Positions 63,640 through 64,000 of a stretch of DNA of 64,000 nt are shown one piece after another; position 1 is the stretch's first letter; each line of letters begins with the position of its first letter. Source of the stretch: CAWBFD01 sp963788115 (GTDB lineage: Bacteria > Actinomycetota > Thermoleophilia > Solirubrobacterales > 70-9); contig CAWBFD010000003.1 of NCBI GenBank assembly GCA_963788115.1, positions 186,001-250,000 of the forward strand, in the 5' to 3' direction. The notes under the pieces were generated by a model. That model was not told where the DNA came from. It worked only from the letters and a program-made list of their open reading frames with translations, and made no database searches. The position numbers and the translations under genes are program-made.

Positions 63640-64000
63640 CTAGAAGAGACGCTTCTGACTCGATCGCGGTTCCGCGGGACCGCTCGCCTCGCCGTCCGGA
63701 TCGGATGACCCTCGGGAGACCGCCCGCCCCGTGGCCGCCTCCATTCCCGGGGACCGTTTCGAGCGAACCAGCTTGGAAAGCCGCTTGCGCTCGTCGGCGC
63801 GCATGTACGCCCCGCGCTCATAGAGCGCCTCATATCGGGGAATCAGGTCCGGCCGGTACTGCCGCAGCCAGTCGAACCAGATCTGCTTGACCTCGCCCCG
63901 CAGGTGCAGGGGGACGCCGGCGATGCTGCGCGCGCCCGCCTCCCCGGCCAGCTCGAGGATCGGCTCGATCTGCTCCGGGGCGTCGTTGACGCCGGGGATC
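63640..64000 (-). CDS. Rv2578c-family radical SAM protein, C-terminal part (cut by window end)
   Basis: About 120 codons are visible on the minus strand, running off the window end. They read IPGVNDAPEQIEPILELAGE, then VPLHLRGEVKQIWFDWL and RYEALYERGAYMRADERKRL. These are C-terminal sequences of the spore-photolyase-related radical SAM family known from Rv2578c. The radical SAM cluster and most of the barrel lie outside the window. The last ~35 residues are Ser/Pro-rich. Function of the family is unknown. Confidence 0.75.
   Translation of the reverse strand, partial: IPGVNDAPEQIEPILELAGEAGARSIAGVPLHLRGEVKQIWFDWLRQYRPDLIPRYEALYERGAYMRADERKRLSKLVRSKRSPGMEAATGRAVSRGSSDPDGEASGPAEPRSSQKRLF

Overview
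This 64 kb window is from a GC-rich chromosome and is probably an actinobacterium of the class Thermoleophilia (Solirubrobacterales or Gaiellales-like). That placement is an inference. It rests on the complete coenzyme F420 pathway (cofD, cofC, cofE and a fused fbiC), an OpcA protein, a fused transaldolase/glucose-6-phosphate isomerase, an NAD-type short 6-phosphogluconate dehydrogenase, a GTP-type PEP carboxykinase and AbiEi/DUF559-type genes. No rRNA, tRNA, insertion sequence, phage gene or CRISPR array was seen.

Layout. 1-2936: a three-gene operon (circularly permuted ATP-grasp, alpha-E protein, transglutaminase). 2960-10405: F420 metabolism (F420:NADP oxidoreductase, cofD-cofC-cofE, then fbiC), with a frameshifted zinc alcohol dehydrogenase and an AbiEi-like gene in between. 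10455-14882: an aquaporin and a leftward metal operon (multicopper oxidase, ZIP transporter, DtxR-type regulator, unknown protein). 15046-25394: mixed housekeeping and unknown genes, including YgfZ, LOG, phospholipase D, crotonyl-CoA carboxylase/reductase, a LysR regulator, a frameshifted clpS and an MBL-fold hydrolase. 25420-42249: an ethylmalonyl-CoA mutase, a large frame-disrupted repeat surface protein, an F420-type LLM oxidoreductase, a MaoC hydratase, a secreted subtilase, an acyl-CoA dehydrogenase and a CitE-family CoA lyase. 42319-44300: an Xre/nucleotidyltransferase toxin-antitoxin-like pair and a second AbiEi-like gene. 44307-61687: central carbon metabolism (pckG; tkt, tal-pgi, gnd, zwf, opcA, pgl; sucC, sucD, ferredoxin; an acyl-CoA synthetase; acs). 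61852-64000: an MFS transporter, a small secreted protein and the end of a radical SAM gene.

How the genes fit together. Acs makes acetyl-CoA. Ccr, Ecm, the MaoC hydratase, the acyl-CoA dehydrogenase and the CoA lyase together match most steps of the ethylmalonyl-CoA route for acetyl-CoA assimilation. SucCD and PEP carboxykinase lead on to gluconeogenesis, and the pentose phosphate operon supplies NADPH and sugars. F420 made by the cof/fbi genes can be reduced by the NADP oxidoreductase and used by the LLM-family enzyme.

The least expected signals are repeats. (1) A structured ~105 bp repeat, about 90% identical between two copies, lies in frame inside fbiC and again upstream of the aquaporin. 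A stem base pair has changed in a compensating way. (2) A ~37 bp REP-like repeat has three copies; two are inverted at the two ends of the second AbiEi-like gene. (3) Four tandem ~315 bp repeats in the surface protein are full of indels. Three conserved genes (adh, clpS, ecm) each carry a single frameshift as well, which points to consensus errors in the underlying sequence.
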